This document shows positions 8,462-17,097 of a stretch of 33,970 nt of DNA, one piece after another (the stretch's first letter is position 1; each line of letters starts with the position of its first letter). The notes beneath the pieces are model-generated. The model was not told the origin of the DNA. It searched no databases and saw only the letters and a program-made list of their open reading frames with translations. Where the stretch lies: positions 1 through 33,970 of the forward strand of contig CAJLUE010000014.1 of NCBI GenBank assembly GCA_905209765.1, given 5' to 3'. A program made the translations under genes and the position numbers. The DNA comes from an uncultured Collinsella sp. (GTDB lineage: Bacteria > Actinomycetota > Coriobacteriia > Coriobacteriales > Coriobacteriaceae).

Positions 8462-9244
8462 ATGGCCGAACCCACGCTTTTGCCCGAGCGGCTTCAGTAC
8501 CGCCCGACCAAGATCGAGCTCGACGAGAGCATCGAGAAGGCCAAGGCGACCCTTCTTAAGAAGATCAAGCGCTCGGTGTACGTCTACCGTGTTGACTGCG
8601 GCGGCTGCAACGGCTGCGAGATCGAGATCTTCGGTTCCATCACGCCCGTCTTTGACGTCGAGCGCTTTGGCATCAAGGTCGTGCCCTCGCCCCGTCACGC
8701 CGATGTGCTGCTGTACACCGGCGCCGTGACGCGTGCCATGCGCATGCCGGCCCTGCGCGCCTTTGAGGCCGCACCCGATCCCAAGATCGTGGTGTCCTAT
8801 GGCGCGTGCGGCTGCACCGGCGGCATCTTCTACGACAACTACTGCGTCTGGGGTGGCACGGACAAGATTCTGCCGGTCGATGTCTATATCCCCGGCTGCC
8901 CGCCCAGCCCCGCGCAGACCATCTACGGCTTTGCCATGGCGCTCGGTCTGCTGGACCAAAAGCTCCATGCCGAGACCACGGTGGAGGCCGCCGGCGATCA
9001 GGCCGATATCCTGCACCCCGGCGTGCCGTACAAGCTGCGCGTTGCCATCGAGCGCGAGGCTCGCGCCATGAGCGGCTACCGTTACGGCCGCGACCTGGCC
9101 AACGAGTTTATGGATACGCTCGAGGGCGCGCCCAAGGGCGATATCCGCGGTGCCATGGCGCTGCTCATCGATAAGCAGGACGATCCGCGCCGCGTCGAGG
9201 TGTACTCGGCCCTGCAGGATCTGGTGCTGGCCGGAGGTCGCTAG
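8462..9244 (+). CDS. hyfI: [NiFe] hydrogenase small subunit (HyfI/HycG, NuoB-like)
   Basis: 260-residue small subunit carrying the [4Fe-4S] cluster nearest the Ni-Fe site. Cluster motifs are VDCGGCNGCEIEIFG (Cys46, Cys49, Cys52), SYGACGCTGGIF and PGCPPSPAQ, matching NuoB/HycG. HycG-like landmarks include SPRHADVLLYTGAVTR and PVDVYIPGCPP. There is no Tat signal peptide, as expected for a cytoplasm-facing group 4 enzyme. A strong AAGGAGG precedes the ATG at 8462. The next gene begins directly after its stop codon. Partner: HyfG. Confidence 0.95.
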   Translation: MAEPTLLPERLQYRPTKIELDESIEKAKATLLKKIKRSVYVYRVDCGGCNGCEIEIFGSITPVFDVERFGIKVVPSPRHADVLLYTGAVTRAMRMPALRAFEAAPDPKIVVSYGACGCTGGIFYDNYCVWGGTDKILPVDVYIPGCPPSPAQTIYGFAMALGLLDQKLHAETTVEAAGDQADILHPGVPYKLRVAIEREARAMSGYRYGRDLANEFMDTLEGAPKGDIRGAMALLIDKQDDPRRVEVYSALQDLVLAGGR

Positions 9245-9826
9245 ATGGAGCTCACGGACCGCTCTGGTTACTTTGCGGGTCCCGGCATGCTCGGCGGCTC
9301 CTTTGGCGACGCCTCGCGCGCAAGCGTCGAGGCCGCCGAGGGCGTCGCCGACCCCTGCCTGGGCCACGCGCCCGACCAGGTGGTCTTCTACGAGCTCACG
9401 CGTAAGTTTGTGGAGACCGAGGAAGACGTTCCCCAGGAGGCCTGCGACGTGCTGTACTACACGCTCGCCGTGGGCCACCACACCGGCGTGCTCGACTGCT
9501 TTGAGCCGCGCCTGTCGGTGCCGGTGGATGTGTTTTATTCGCTCGTCGACGCGCTGCCGGAGGGGGAGGCCAAAACCAAGTTCGAGGCCATCCGCTCCTT
9601 TGGTGAGTGCCAGCTCGACAAGGCGGCGGTGCCGTCGCTGCTCGAGGCCTGCGATATGCTGCTCGACGAGCGCGGTTTTCGCGGGTCGGCCAAGGCCGGC
9701 ATCTCGGTGTTCGACGACGACTTTGGCCTGCATGCCCAGCAGGTTGCGTTCTTAATGAAGTTTCGCGATCTGGTTGAGCGCGTGCGCGATGTGTCGGGCG
9801 TGTATCTGACGGGAAGGTTGCAGTAA
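9245..9826 (+). CDS. hyfJ: Formate hydrogenlyase assembly protein, HycH/HyfJ family
   Basis: 193-residue soluble protein resembling HycH/HyfJ, which is needed for maturation of the hydrogenase large subunit. The recognisable core is DQVVFYELTRKFVE, the DVLYYTLAVGHHTGVLDCF segment (family-typical YxLxIGHHxGVxDC) and a following helix-rich part. The protein is longer than the E. coli homologues (about 136 residues), with an extra 40-residue Gly/Asp/Ala-rich N-terminus and a longer C-terminus. It starts on the base after the hyfI stop, and its stop overlaps the next start (TAATG). I am confident of the family and less sure of the exact role. Confidence 0.85.
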   Translation: MELTDRSGYFAGPGMLGGSFGDASRASVEAAEGVADPCLGHAPDQVVFYELTRKFVETEEDVPQEACDVLYYTLAVGHHTGVLDCFEPRLSVPVDVFYSLVDALPEGEAKTKFEAIRSFGECQLDKAAVPSLLEACDMLLDERGFRGSAKAGISVFDDDFGLHAQQVAFLMKFRDLVERVRDVSGVYLTGRLQ

Positions 9827-10329
9827 TGGGTCGCGTTGTGGATGGCCGTGTGAACGGCGCCCCGTTTGCGGGTATCGTGCTCACGGCGGGAAGCGTGCTG
9901 CGTGCCGACGATGCCGTCGGCCCCGTGCTCTCCAAAAAGATGGAGGACGCGCCCATCGCCGGTTGGTACACCATCGACGGCGGCCAGACGCCCGAGGATG
10001 ACATCATCGAGGTCAAGCGCGAGCGTCCGCCGCGTTTGGTTTTGGTCGATGCCGCCGACATGGCGCTGCCCGTTGGCGCCATCCGCTTGCTCGACAAACG
10101 TGACGTGGCCCGCAAGTCGATGTTCACCACGCATTCGCTCCCTTTGTCGATTCTGATCGAAGAGATTGAGCAATCGTGCGAAGATATCGTCTTCATAGGG
10201 ATTCAGCCGGGCGATACGGAGTTCTACAACCCCATGTCCCCGGAGGTCTTTGAGGCCGTTGACGCCGTGTACGACGCCGTGGCCGCCAACGACTTTTCCC
10301 ACTTTGTCCGCTTGGGGCAGGAGCTGTAA
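9826..10329 (+). CDS. hycI: Hydrogenase maturation protease (HycI family)
   Basis: 167-residue endopeptidase of the HycI/HybD type, which removes the C-terminal peptide of the large subunit after nickel insertion. The three expected nickel-binding positions are visible: Asp in LRADDAVGP near the N-terminus, Asp in LVLVDAADM, and His in FTTHSLPLS. The late FIGIQPGDTEFYNPMSPEV also matches HycI. The ATG at 9826 overlaps the stop of the HycH-like gene by one base. Its expected substrate in the same operon is HyfG, which has a 44-residue tail after Arg546. No terminator separates it from focA, 39 nt downstream. Confidence 0.92.
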   Translation: MGRVVDGRVNGAPFAGIVLTAGSVLRADDAVGPVLSKKMEDAPIAGWYTIDGGQTPEDDIIEVKRERPPRLVLVDAADMALPVGAIRLLDKRDVARKSMFTTHSLPLSILIEEIEQSCEDIVFIGIQPGDTEFYNPMSPEVFEAVDAVYDAVAANDFSHFVRLGQEL

Positions 10330-10368
10330 CAGCGCTTGCCCCTGCTGATTAGGAAAGAAGTGATTGAC

Positions 10369-11208
10369 ATGGCAGATTCCAAGGTGGAGTACCCCGCTCC
10401 CGATTGCCTGGCGCCCGCCGCGATCGAGGCCAAGACCGAGACCGCCGGCGTGACCAAGGCTAACCTGCCGGTCGCCAAGGCCTTTCTGTTGGCAATGTTC
10501 GCCGGCGCGTTTATCGCCTTCGGCGGTCTGTTCTTTACCGTGTTTTTGAGCGATAGCACGCTGGGCTGGGGCGCCCAGCGCGTCGTGGGCGGCCTGTGCT
10601 TTTGCCTGGGCCTGGTGCTGGTGCTGGTGTGTGGCGCCGAGCTGTTCACCGGCAACTCGCTTATGGTCTGCGCGCTCAAGAGCAAAAAGATCACCCTGGC
10701 TCAGATGCTCAAGGCATGGGTCGTCGTATGGGTCGGTAACTTTGTCGGTGCCTTGTTCATCGTCTTTTTGGTGTACATGGCCGGCATTTACAAGCTCAAC
10801 GGCGAGGCGGTCGCCAATTCCATGGTGAGTGTCGCCGCCGGCAAGGTGACGATTGACTGGGTGACGATCTTCTTCCGCGGCATCCTGTGCAACATCTTTG
10901 TGTGCCTGGCCGTGTGGATCGGTACCGCCGGCAAGACCGTGGTCGATAAGGTTGTGGGCATTCTGCTGCCCATCGCCGCCTTTGTGGCCTGCGGTTTTGA
11001 GCACTGCGTTGCCAACATGTACTTTTTGCCCATGGGCGCCGTGATGCACGCGTGCGGCTATGGTGCCGATGTTGCCGGTGCCGATGCGCTCAACGTCGCG
11101 GGCATTGCGTTTAACCTGTCCGCCGCCACGCTGGGCAACATCGTGGGCGGCGCGGTTCTGATCGCGCTCGGCTACTGGTTTATCTACGCCAAGAAGTCCG
11201 AGGCGTAA
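10369..11208 (+). CDS. focA: Formate/nitrite transporter family channel (FocA-like)
   Basis: 279-residue six-helix membrane protein of the FNT family, predicted to move formate across the membrane. The ATG at 10369 is preferred because AGGAAAG lies 11 bases upstream; the longer reading from 10336 has no ribosome site. Key FNT features are CGAELFTGNSLM with Thr94 (the E. coli FocA Thr91 position) and GFEHCVANMYFLP with His212 (the FocA His209 gate). A hydrophilic N-terminus of about 35 residues precedes the first helix. Position at the end of the hydrogenase operon, just before an intrinsic terminator, suggests formate as substrate. Nitrite or hydrosulfide, also carried by the family, cannot be excluded from sequence. 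Confidence 0.92.
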   Translation: MADSKVEYPAPDCLAPAAIEAKTETAGVTKANLPVAKAFLLAMFAGAFIAFGGLFFTVFLSDSTLGWGAQRVVGGLCFCLGLVLVLVCGAELFTGNSLMVCALKSKKITLAQMLKAWVVVWVGNFVGALFIVFLVYMAGIYKLNGEAVANSMVSVAAGKVTIDWVTIFFRGILCNIFVCLAVWIGTAGKTVVDKVVGILLPIAAFVACGFEHCVANMYFLPMGAVMHACGYGADVAGADALNVAGIAFNLSAATLGNIVGGAVLIALGYWFIYAKKSEA

Positions 11209-11229
11209 AGTACCGCCTGTTTGACGTTG

Positions 11230-11265
11230 GCCTCCCGCGGGGCGTTGCCGTGCGGGAGGCTTTTT
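11230..11265 (+). terminator. Intrinsic terminator of the hydrogenase-focA operon
   Basis: Perfect 9-bp GC-rich stem (GCCTCCCGC at 11230-11238 with GCGGGAGGC at 11252-11260), 13-nt loop, then TTTTT. It lies 21 nt after the focA stop and argues that the next gene does not begin as far upstream as 11264. Confidence 0.93.
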
Positions 11266-11329
11266 GGGTCTGGGGCTCATTGCCGGGCTGTTGGCCTGTT
11301 GTGTTTGGCTTGTGAAAGGGGTATTCGAG

Positions 11330-13459
11330 ATGGCATCTGCTGTGGAGCGTGACGGTCGCGCCGTGGTGACCACATGCGGGGGATGCTATGCCGATTGCGC
11401 CTTTACGGCACGCGTTGAGGACGGTCGCGTGGTGGCCGAGTTGCCGGTTGCGGGGCATCCGTGCGCGGCGCGAGCCCTGTGTGCCCGCGGGCGGCATCGC
11501 CTGTCTATGCCGTTTGACGAGCGCGACCGGATTTTGCACCCCATGCGCCGACGAGCTGATGGCTCGGGGTTCGATGTGATTTCGTGGGACGAGGCGTTTG
11601 CGCAGATCGCTGCGTGCCTTGGGGGGATTGTTGACGGGAATGGTCCGCGCGCGCTGGGCATGACGCTCGGCGTGCCCTCGTTCGACCGCTACTGGGCGTA
11701 TCGTTTTATGCATGCGCTGGGTTCTCCCAATGTATACGGTGCCGACGGCGCCTGCGAGGTAAGCCGACTTACCGGTTGGGAGCACAGCCTGGGCTACAGC
11801 CCCGCCTCCGACCTGGCGCACACCGATTGCATCATGTATCTGGGGCGTTCCATTGTCGATTCGTCGACGATGGGGGCCGTTGATGCGCTCAACGATGCGC
11901 GCCGGCGTGGGGCGAAGATTATCGTGGTCGACCCTCGGCGCAGCGGTTCGGCTGCTATTGCCGATCGCTGGCTGCGCGTGCGCCCGGGCTGCGACCTGGC
12001 CTTGTTGCTGGGCATTGCGCATGTGCTCATTGCCGAGGACCTGTACGACCACGAGTTCGTTGCCCGCTATACCACGGGTTTTGACGAGCTGGCGCAGGCG
12101 GCCGCTGCTTGGACGCCCGAGTGGGCCGAGTCGATGTGCGACGTGCCGGCCGCAGAGATTGTCGCCACGGCGCGCGATCTCGCTGCCGCCGCGCCTGCCG
12201 CTGTGGTGGATGCGGGCTTTCATGGCGGCATCGGTATCGCGTATGCCAATAGCACCCAGACCGCGCGCGCTATCTGCTTGGTCGATGTGCTGCTGGGCTG
12301 CATCGGGCATGCGGGCGGCGCGCTCAATCCGCCCACGCCGCTTGTGTTGGGCGACTTCGATCCCGCACGCTTTGCGATGCCGCCGGTACCGTGCGGGCCC
12401 AAGCTGGGGTCCGAGCGCTATCCACTGGTCGATCCGGTGCGCGGCCTGTGTACGACCATCGGTCAGTCGATTCTTGCCGGCGATTTGCGCGGGCTCATCG
12501 TCTATGCCAGTAACCCCGGTGCGGGCTATGGCAATGCGCAGGCTTGGTTGGGCATCTTGCAGCAGCTCGACTTGCTCGTGACAATTGATATTCGCTGGTC
12601 CGAGACGGCGCGTGCTTCCGATTTCGTGCTGCCCGATGTGACGTACCTGGAGGCCGACCGCGGCGTGGGCACGGTTGTTTGCCGCAACGACGCGCGCGTG
12701 TTCTACCGCAACGCCGTGCTGCCCGTGCTGCATGACGACACGCGACCGGGGCGGGAGATCTTTGCCGGTCTGGCGCAGGCCTGTGGCGTGGGCGAGTACT
12801 TCCGGTTTACGTCCGACGATCTGGCGGCTGCGCAGGTGGCGCCGTTTGGGATCGATCTGGACGAGCTCAAGGAGCGCGGTTGGGCCGATACGGGCGTGCC
12901 GCTGCCGCCGCGCACAGGCGAGCCGGTGATTCCGCTTGCCGGCGGCAAGATTGCGCTGGCAAGCGACGTATGGGAGCGAGCCGGCATGGGTCGTGTGCCC
13001 AACTGGATCGCTCCCATGGTGGAGCCCGGCCCGGGGATGTTTCGCCTCATTAGCGGCAACCGTCTCTTTGAGTCGCATACCTCGCGAAGGCTCGCGGCGG
13101 CCGGCGCCGCCGAGGCGGGTTCCGACTTGGACGCCGTGCAGATGAATGCCGATGTCGCCGCACGCATGGGTATCGCCGATGGCGAGGTCGTGGAACTCGT
13201 GAGCGATATGGGCCGCGACCGCGTGCGCGTGGAGACGACGCCGTATCTGCATCCGGCGTGCATCTTTACGTCGGCCGCCCCCGGTGGGCGTTCGTTTGGC
13301 CGCGATGCCGGTGACGCTCAAGCCTTGGGCGTGGGCCCGCTCGACCATACACCGTTGCGTTGGGATCCGTTGACGGGTGCCGCGCTCACCCAGGAAAACG
13401 CCGTTCGCGTGGAAAAGATCGCGGAGCACGTGGATAATAACGACAGATTGATTCAGTAG
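11330..13459 (+). CDS. Cytoplasmic molybdopterin oxidoreductase (formate dehydrogenase/thiosulfate reductase-like), Cys at the Sec position
   Basis: 709-residue member of the DMSO reductase superfamily. The ATG at 11330 has GAAAGGG nine bases upstream; an earlier reading would start inside the preceding terminator. An N-terminal [4Fe-4S] site is complete: Cys16, Cys19, Cys23, Cys51 (CxxCxxxCx27C). Then follow Mo-bis-MGD domains (GAKIIVVDPRRSG; LIVYASNPGAGYGNAQ; ARASDFVLPDVTYLEADRG) and the C-terminal dinucleotide-binding domain from about residue 560. Alignment by eye to E. coli FdhF (NV, six residues, then Sec140-His141) puts Cys142-Glu143 at that site: a Cys Mo ligand, but the catalytic His replaced by Glu. 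No Tat signal and no electron-transfer partner gene adjoin it. Substrate is unknown; formate is doubtful. The stop is 63 nt before selA. Confidence 0.85.
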   Translation: MASAVERDGRAVVTTCGGCYADCAFTARVEDGRVVAELPVAGHPCAARALCARGRHRLSMPFDERDRILHPMRRRADGSGFDVISWDEAFAQIAACLGGIVDGNGPRALGMTLGVPSFDRYWAYRFMHALGSPNVYGADGACEVSRLTGWEHSLGYSPASDLAHTDCIMYLGRSIVDSSTMGAVDALNDARRRGAKIIVVDPRRSGSAAIADRWLRVRPGCDLALLLGIAHVLIAEDLYDHEFVARYTTGFDELAQAAAAWTPEWAESMCDVPAAEIVATARDLAAAAPAAVVDAGFHGGIGIAYANSTQTARAICLVDVLLGCIGHAGGALNPPTPLVLGDFDPARFAMPPVPCGPKLGSERYPLVDPVRGLCTTIGQSILAGDLRGLIVYASNPGAGYGNAQAWLGILQQLDLLVTIDIRWSETARASDFVLPDVTYLEADRGVGTVVCRNDARVFYRNAVLPVLHDDTRPGREIFAGLAQACGVGEYFRFTSDDLAAAQVAPFGIDLDELKERGWADTGVPLPPRTGEPVIPLAGGKIALASDVWERAGMGRVPNWIAPMVEPGPGMFRLISGNRLFESHTSRRLAAAGAAEAGSDLDAVQMNADVAARMGIADGEVVELVSDMGRDRVRVETTPYLHPACIFTSAAPGGRSFGRDAGDAQALGVGPLDHTPLRWDPLTGAALTQENAVRVEKIAEHVDNNDRLIQ

Positions 13460-13522
13460 ATTGATTCGGCTGGTTTTTGATGAGCGACCGACTGATCTGC
13501 CCTTGGTTTTGAAAGGCTGCAC

Positions 13523-14980
13523 ATGAGCGATAGCCAGAACATGTCCGATGAGGTGCGCGCCCGCCTGCGCGCCATTCCCTCCGTCAACGAGCTGCTTGCC
13601 GAGTGGCCGGTAGTGAAGGCGGCGGGGGAGACCTGCGACGCGGTGGTGCATGCCGCCGTCACGGCCGAGCTCGACGAGGAGCGCGCCGCGATTCGTGCTG
13701 GCGCCGCTCCGCGTTCCAAGCGCGAGCTGGCATCGGCCATTGAATTTCGCGCGCATCGTTCTGCGCTGCCGAGTCTGCGCCCAGCGGTTAATGCCACGGG
13801 TGTGGTCATCCATACCAACTTGGGTCGCGCCCCGCTCGCGGAGTCGGCCGCCAAGGCCGTGGCCGAGGTTGCGCGCGGGTATAGCACGCTCGAGTACAGC
13901 GTGGACACCTGCTCGCGCGGGTCGCGCAAGGAGCATGCCGCGCAGCTCATCCGTTCGCTTACCGGTGCCGAGGATGCGCTGGTCGTCAATAACAATGCCG
14001 CCGCGGTGCTGCTGGTGCTTGCCACCCATGCCGCGGGCAAAGAGGTCATCGTGAGCCGCGGCGAGCTCGTCGAGATTGGCGGCAGCTTCCGTATTCCCGA
14101 TGTCATGGCGGCTTCGGGCGCCAAGCTCGTCGAGGTCGGCGCCACCAACCGCACGCATCTGGGCGACTACGAGCGCGCCATCACGCCCGAAACGGCCATG
14201 ATTCTGAAGGTCCATCCCTCCAACTATCGCATCGAGGGTTTTCACGAGGAGGTGAGCTCAAGGGAGCTCGCCGCGCTGGCGCATAAGCATGGCCTGCTGT
14301 TCTACGAGGACCAGGGCTCGGGTGCGCTGCTGCCTGACGACATCCTGGTTCGCGGCGGCGAGGAAACCACGCCGGCTTCGGTTTCGGCAGGGCTCGATCT
14401 GGTGTCGTGCTCGGGCGATAAACTGCTCGGTGCCGCACAGGCGGGCATTATCATGGGCCGCCGCGATCTGGTCCAGGCCTGTGGGTCACATCCGCTTATG
14501 CGCGCCCTGCGCCCGGGTAAGTTGGCGCTCACGGCGCTCGAGGCCACGCTGCGTATCTACATGGATGGCGCCGATGTGGCTCATCGCGATATTCCGGTGC
14601 TCAGCATGCTTACGCTGCCGCAGGCCCATTTGGAGCGACGTGCCCGCAAACTGCGCGATCGTATGGTCGCCGGGCTCGATAAGGCTGGCTACCCGTGTGC
14701 CGTTCAGGTGGAGATCGTCGAGGAATCGTCGACCCCTGGTGGCGGCTCGCTGCCTACCGTGGAGCTGCCCACCATGTGCGTTGCCGTGCGCCTCGTCGAT
14801 GAGCGTCTTTCCGTTGACGCACTCAAGCGCTCGCTCGTCCAAGATTTCGACACGCCGGTCGTCACGCGCGCCTCGCACGATCGCGTCCTGTTTGACGTGC
14901 GCACACTCGTGGGTGACCGCGATATCGAGACGGCGGCATCGACGCTCGTCGCGTGCGTTGAGAAGGCGATTGCTCGATGA
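13523..14980 (+). CDS. selA: L-seryl-tRNA(Sec) selenium transferase (SelA)
   Basis: 485-residue PLP enzyme that converts Ser-tRNA(Sec) to Sec-tRNA(Sec) using selenophosphate. The N-terminal tRNA-binding domain is seen as LRAIPSVNELLAEWP. The catalytic core includes NATGVVIHTNLGRAPL, YSTLEYSVDTCSRGSR, VNNNAAAVLLVL, and the PLP site SCSGDKLLGAAQAG with Lys300 (E. coli Lys295 position). The length agrees with the family (about 463 in E. coli). The ATG at 13523 follows a GAAAGG site. The stop overlaps the selB start by four bases (ATGA), so the two are translationally coupled. The required partner selD is not in this window. Confidence 0.96.
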   Translation: MSDSQNMSDEVRARLRAIPSVNELLAEWPVVKAAGETCDAVVHAAVTAELDEERAAIRAGAAPRSKRELASAIEFRAHRSALPSLRPAVNATGVVIHTNLGRAPLAESAAKAVAEVARGYSTLEYSVDTCSRGSRKEHAAQLIRSLTGAEDALVVNNNAAAVLLVLATHAAGKEVIVSRGELVEIGGSFRIPDVMAASGAKLVEVGATNRTHLGDYERAITPETAMILKVHPSNYRIEGFHEEVSSRELAALAHKHGLLFYEDQGSGALLPDDILVRGGEETTPASVSAGLDLVSCSGDKLLGAAQAGIIMGRRDLVQACGSHPLMRALRPGKLALTALEATLRIYMDGADVAHRDIPVLSMLTLPQAHLERRARKLRDRMVAGLDKAGYPCAVQVEIVEESSTPGGGSLPTVELPTMCVAVRLVDERLSVDALKRSLVQDFDTPVVTRASHDRVLFDVRTLVGDRDIETAASTLVACVEKAIAR

Positions 14981-16944
14981 GTGAGGTTCAAGCGCTGGTG
15001 GAGTGTCCTGTTATCATTGGCACGGCGGGCCATGTCGACCACGGTAAGTCGGCGCTCATCGAGGCGCTGACGGGTAAAAACCCCGACCGCCTGGAAGTTG
15101 AGCGTCGTCGCGGGATGACCGTTGAGCTTGGCTTTGGCGAGCTGGCGCTGCCGAGTGGCAAGATCGTGGGCCTGGTTGACGTGCCGGGGCATGCGCACTA
15201 CCTGCGCGCCATGGTGCAGGGCGCTACGGGCATTGATGTTGCCGTGTTGGTGGTTTCGGCCGTCGAGGGCGTGATGCCGCAGACCCGCGAGCACGTGCAT
15301 GTGCTGGAGCTGCTGGGCGTTACGCATATGGTGGTCGCGCTGACCATGTGCGACCTGGCCGATGCCGAGATGACCGAGCTTGCCGAGCTCGATGTCGATG
15401 ACTTTTTGTCGGGTACCGTGTTTGCGGGCGCGCCAATTGTGCCCGTGTCGTCTAAGACGGGCGAGGGGATTGACGGGCTGCTTGCGGTGCTCGACGAGCA
15501 GGTTGCCGCTTGCTGGGATGCCTGCCGTGCCCGTGCCGAGCTCACCGATGCCGCACCGCGTCTGCCCATCGACCGCTGCTTTACGATCAAGGGCGCCGGC
15601 ACCGTCGTGACGGGAACGCTGCACGATGCGCCGGTTGCGGTGGGCGATGAGCTTGTCGCGCTGCCGTCGCGCACGGCCTGCCGCGTACGCGGGATCCAAG
15701 TGCATGGCGACACGCAGCAGGCGCTGCCCGGTCAGCGTGTGGCGCTCAACCTGGTGGGCGATGGCGTCGCTGCGCTCGATCGCGGTGAGATGCTCGGCGT
15801 GGGGGGTCGCTTTTGCCAGACGCTGCGCTTTATGATGGCGTTTACGCATTTGGGTCGCGAGGGAGCCAAGCCGCGTGTGCTCGAGTCGGGTGCGCGTGTT
15901 CACGTGATGGCGGGTACGGCCGAAGTCGTCGGTCGTATCATGCTCATGGAGGGCGAGGCCCCCATGGCGGTGGGCGAGACGCGAGTGGTGCAGGTGCGCT
16001 TGGAGGAACCGCTGCCGCTGCGCGCCGGCGACCATGCCGTGGTGCTGTCCTATTCGCCCGTGATGCTTGTTGGCGGCGGGCGCGTGCTGCTTTCGCGCTG
16101 CCGTCGCTCGCGCGAACTTACTGAGGGGGAGCGCGTGCTGTACGCGGCGCTTGAGGCCGGAGATATTGCGGGCGGTGTGGGCGCTTGGCTGGCGCTGCAA
16201 GCGCTGCCGGTTGCGGCTGCCGATGTTACCGCGGCGCTCGATCTTGTTGCCGGTGAGGCGGAAGCCGCGCTGCGCGAGTTGGTGGCGAAGGGCGCTGCTT
16301 GCTCGCTTGCCGGCTCGGATTGCTCGCTGTATGCAGATGCTTCCGCACTCGATGCCGCGATGGGTACGCTGGCGGCGACCCTGTCTGCCATGCACGCGGC
16401 TGCCCCCAAGGAGACGGGCTTTACGCCCGGCGCCGTCGCCCATGCTGCTTGGCCTACCGCTGACGATACAGTTGCCGCAGCCCTGATTTCCGAGGGCTGC
16501 TCGCGTGGCGTTTGTGCCGCCGAAGGTGCCGAGGTGTTCGACCCGCACTCCGCAGCCGCCGCGGCGCGTGTGGTGCGCGAGGCCTGCGAACGCATCGTTG
16601 CCTTGCTGGACGAAGCCGGCCTCGATGCACCGACGTTGCCCGAGGTGGGCGAGCAACTGCAGCTCGATCGCGACACCATGACGCGTGCGCTGCGCGAGCT
16701 TTCGCTCAACCGCTCCATCGTAAAGGTCGAGCGCGACGTTGCCTTGTCCGCCACCGCGGAGTCGCATGCGCGCGAGCTTGTCGCCGCTGCCATTGAGGCA
16801 GCCGGCGGCGCTGCCACCACGAGCGTGCTGCGCGAGGCCCTGGGCGTGTCGCGCAAACGCGCCATCAGCATCCTTGAGCATCTGGATGCCGTACGCTTCA
16901 CAGTCCTCGACAAGGATGCCGGCGGCCTGCGCTCCCTGCGCTAG
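14977..16944 (+). CDS. selB: Selenocysteine-specific elongation factor SelB
   Basis: 655-residue GTPase that delivers Sec-tRNA(Sec) to UGA codons marked by a SECIS hairpin. G1 is GTAGHVDHGKSALI, the switch region is RRRGMTVELGF, G3 is DVPGHAHYLRAM. The G4 position reads T123-M124-C125-D126, where the usual motif is N/T-K-x-D, so the Lys is replaced by Met. Domains II and III follow (TIKGAGTVVTGTLHD), then winged-helix repeats at the C-terminus ending with LREALGVSRKRAISIL and EHLDAVRFT, the SECIS-reading part in E. coli SelB. It overlaps selA by four bases. The selC gene lies about 290 nt downstream. Confidence 0.95.
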   Translation: MSEVQALVECPVIIGTAGHVDHGKSALIEALTGKNPDRLEVERRRGMTVELGFGELALPSGKIVGLVDVPGHAHYLRAMVQGATGIDVAVLVVSAVEGVMPQTREHVHVLELLGVTHMVVALTMCDLADAEMTELAELDVDDFLSGTVFAGAPIVPVSSKTGEGIDGLLAVLDEQVAACWDACRARAELTDAAPRLPIDRCFTIKGAGTVVTGTLHDAPVAVGDELVALPSRTACRVRGIQVHGDTQQALPGQRVALNLVGDGVAALDRGEMLGVGGRFCQTLRFMMAFTHLGREGAKPRVLESGARVHVMAGTAEVVGRIMLMEGEAPMAVGETRVVQVRLEEPLPLRAGDHAVVLSYSPVMLVGGGRVLLSRCRRSRELTEGERVLYAALEAGDIAGGVGAWLALQALPVAAADVTAALDLVAGEAEAALRELVAKGAACSLAGSDCSLYADASALDAAMGTLAATLSAMHAAAPKETGFTPGAVAHAAWPTADDTVAAALISEGCSRGVCAAEGAEVFDPHSAAAAARVVREACERIVALLDEAGLDAPTLPEVGEQLQLDRDTMTRALRELSLNRSIVKVERDVALSATAESHARELVAAAIEAAGGAATTSVLREALGVSRKRAISILEHLDAVRFTVLDKDAGGLRSLR

Positions 16945-16970
16945 ATCGGCCGCTCGGCCCCGCCCCATCA

Positions 16971-17035
16971 GTTGCGGTGAAATAGTTCCTAGTTGGAGGC
17001 TTTGGCAGCAAAAACAGGAACTATTCCACCGCAAC
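16971..17035. repeat. Palindromic repeat A, copy 1 (downstream of selB)
   Basis: Inverted repeat with 20-nt arms: GTTGCGGTGAAATAGTTCCT at 16971-16990 and its complement at 17016-17035, 19 of 20 positions matching, separated by 25 nt. A second copy is at 32624-32688. The stem has no following T-run, so it is not a classical terminator. It sits 26 nt after the selB stop. Confidence 0.9.
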
Positions 17036-17046
17036 TTTGATCCATG

Positions 17047-17088
17047 CCGGTCAAACGTAGTAGATGGTAGATGGCCCGTTTTCGTGGC
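17047..17088 (+). repeat. Repeat B, solo copy
   Basis: The segment CCGGTCAAACGTAGTAGATG, then a 7-nt partial duplication, then GGCCCGTTTTCGTGGC. The same sequence without the 7-nt insertion forms the terminal inverted repeats of the element at 32422-32581. Here only one end is present, lying 11 nt after repeat A and 9 nt before repeat C. Confidence 0.8.
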
Positions 17089-17097
17089 ACGACACCG

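Noticed and set aside
11264..11329. A longer start for the molybdoenzyme that would encode a hydrophobic, signal-like leader
   Set aside because: The start would fall in the terminator T-run; the ribosome site points to 11330, and there is no twin-arginine motif.
11180..14245. A 1021-codon open frame on the minus strand across the molybdoenzyme and selA
   Set aside because: It lies antisense to two clearly recognisable genes, its translation is Arg/His/Gly-rich with no domain, and long antisense frames are expected from the GC-rich third-position bias.
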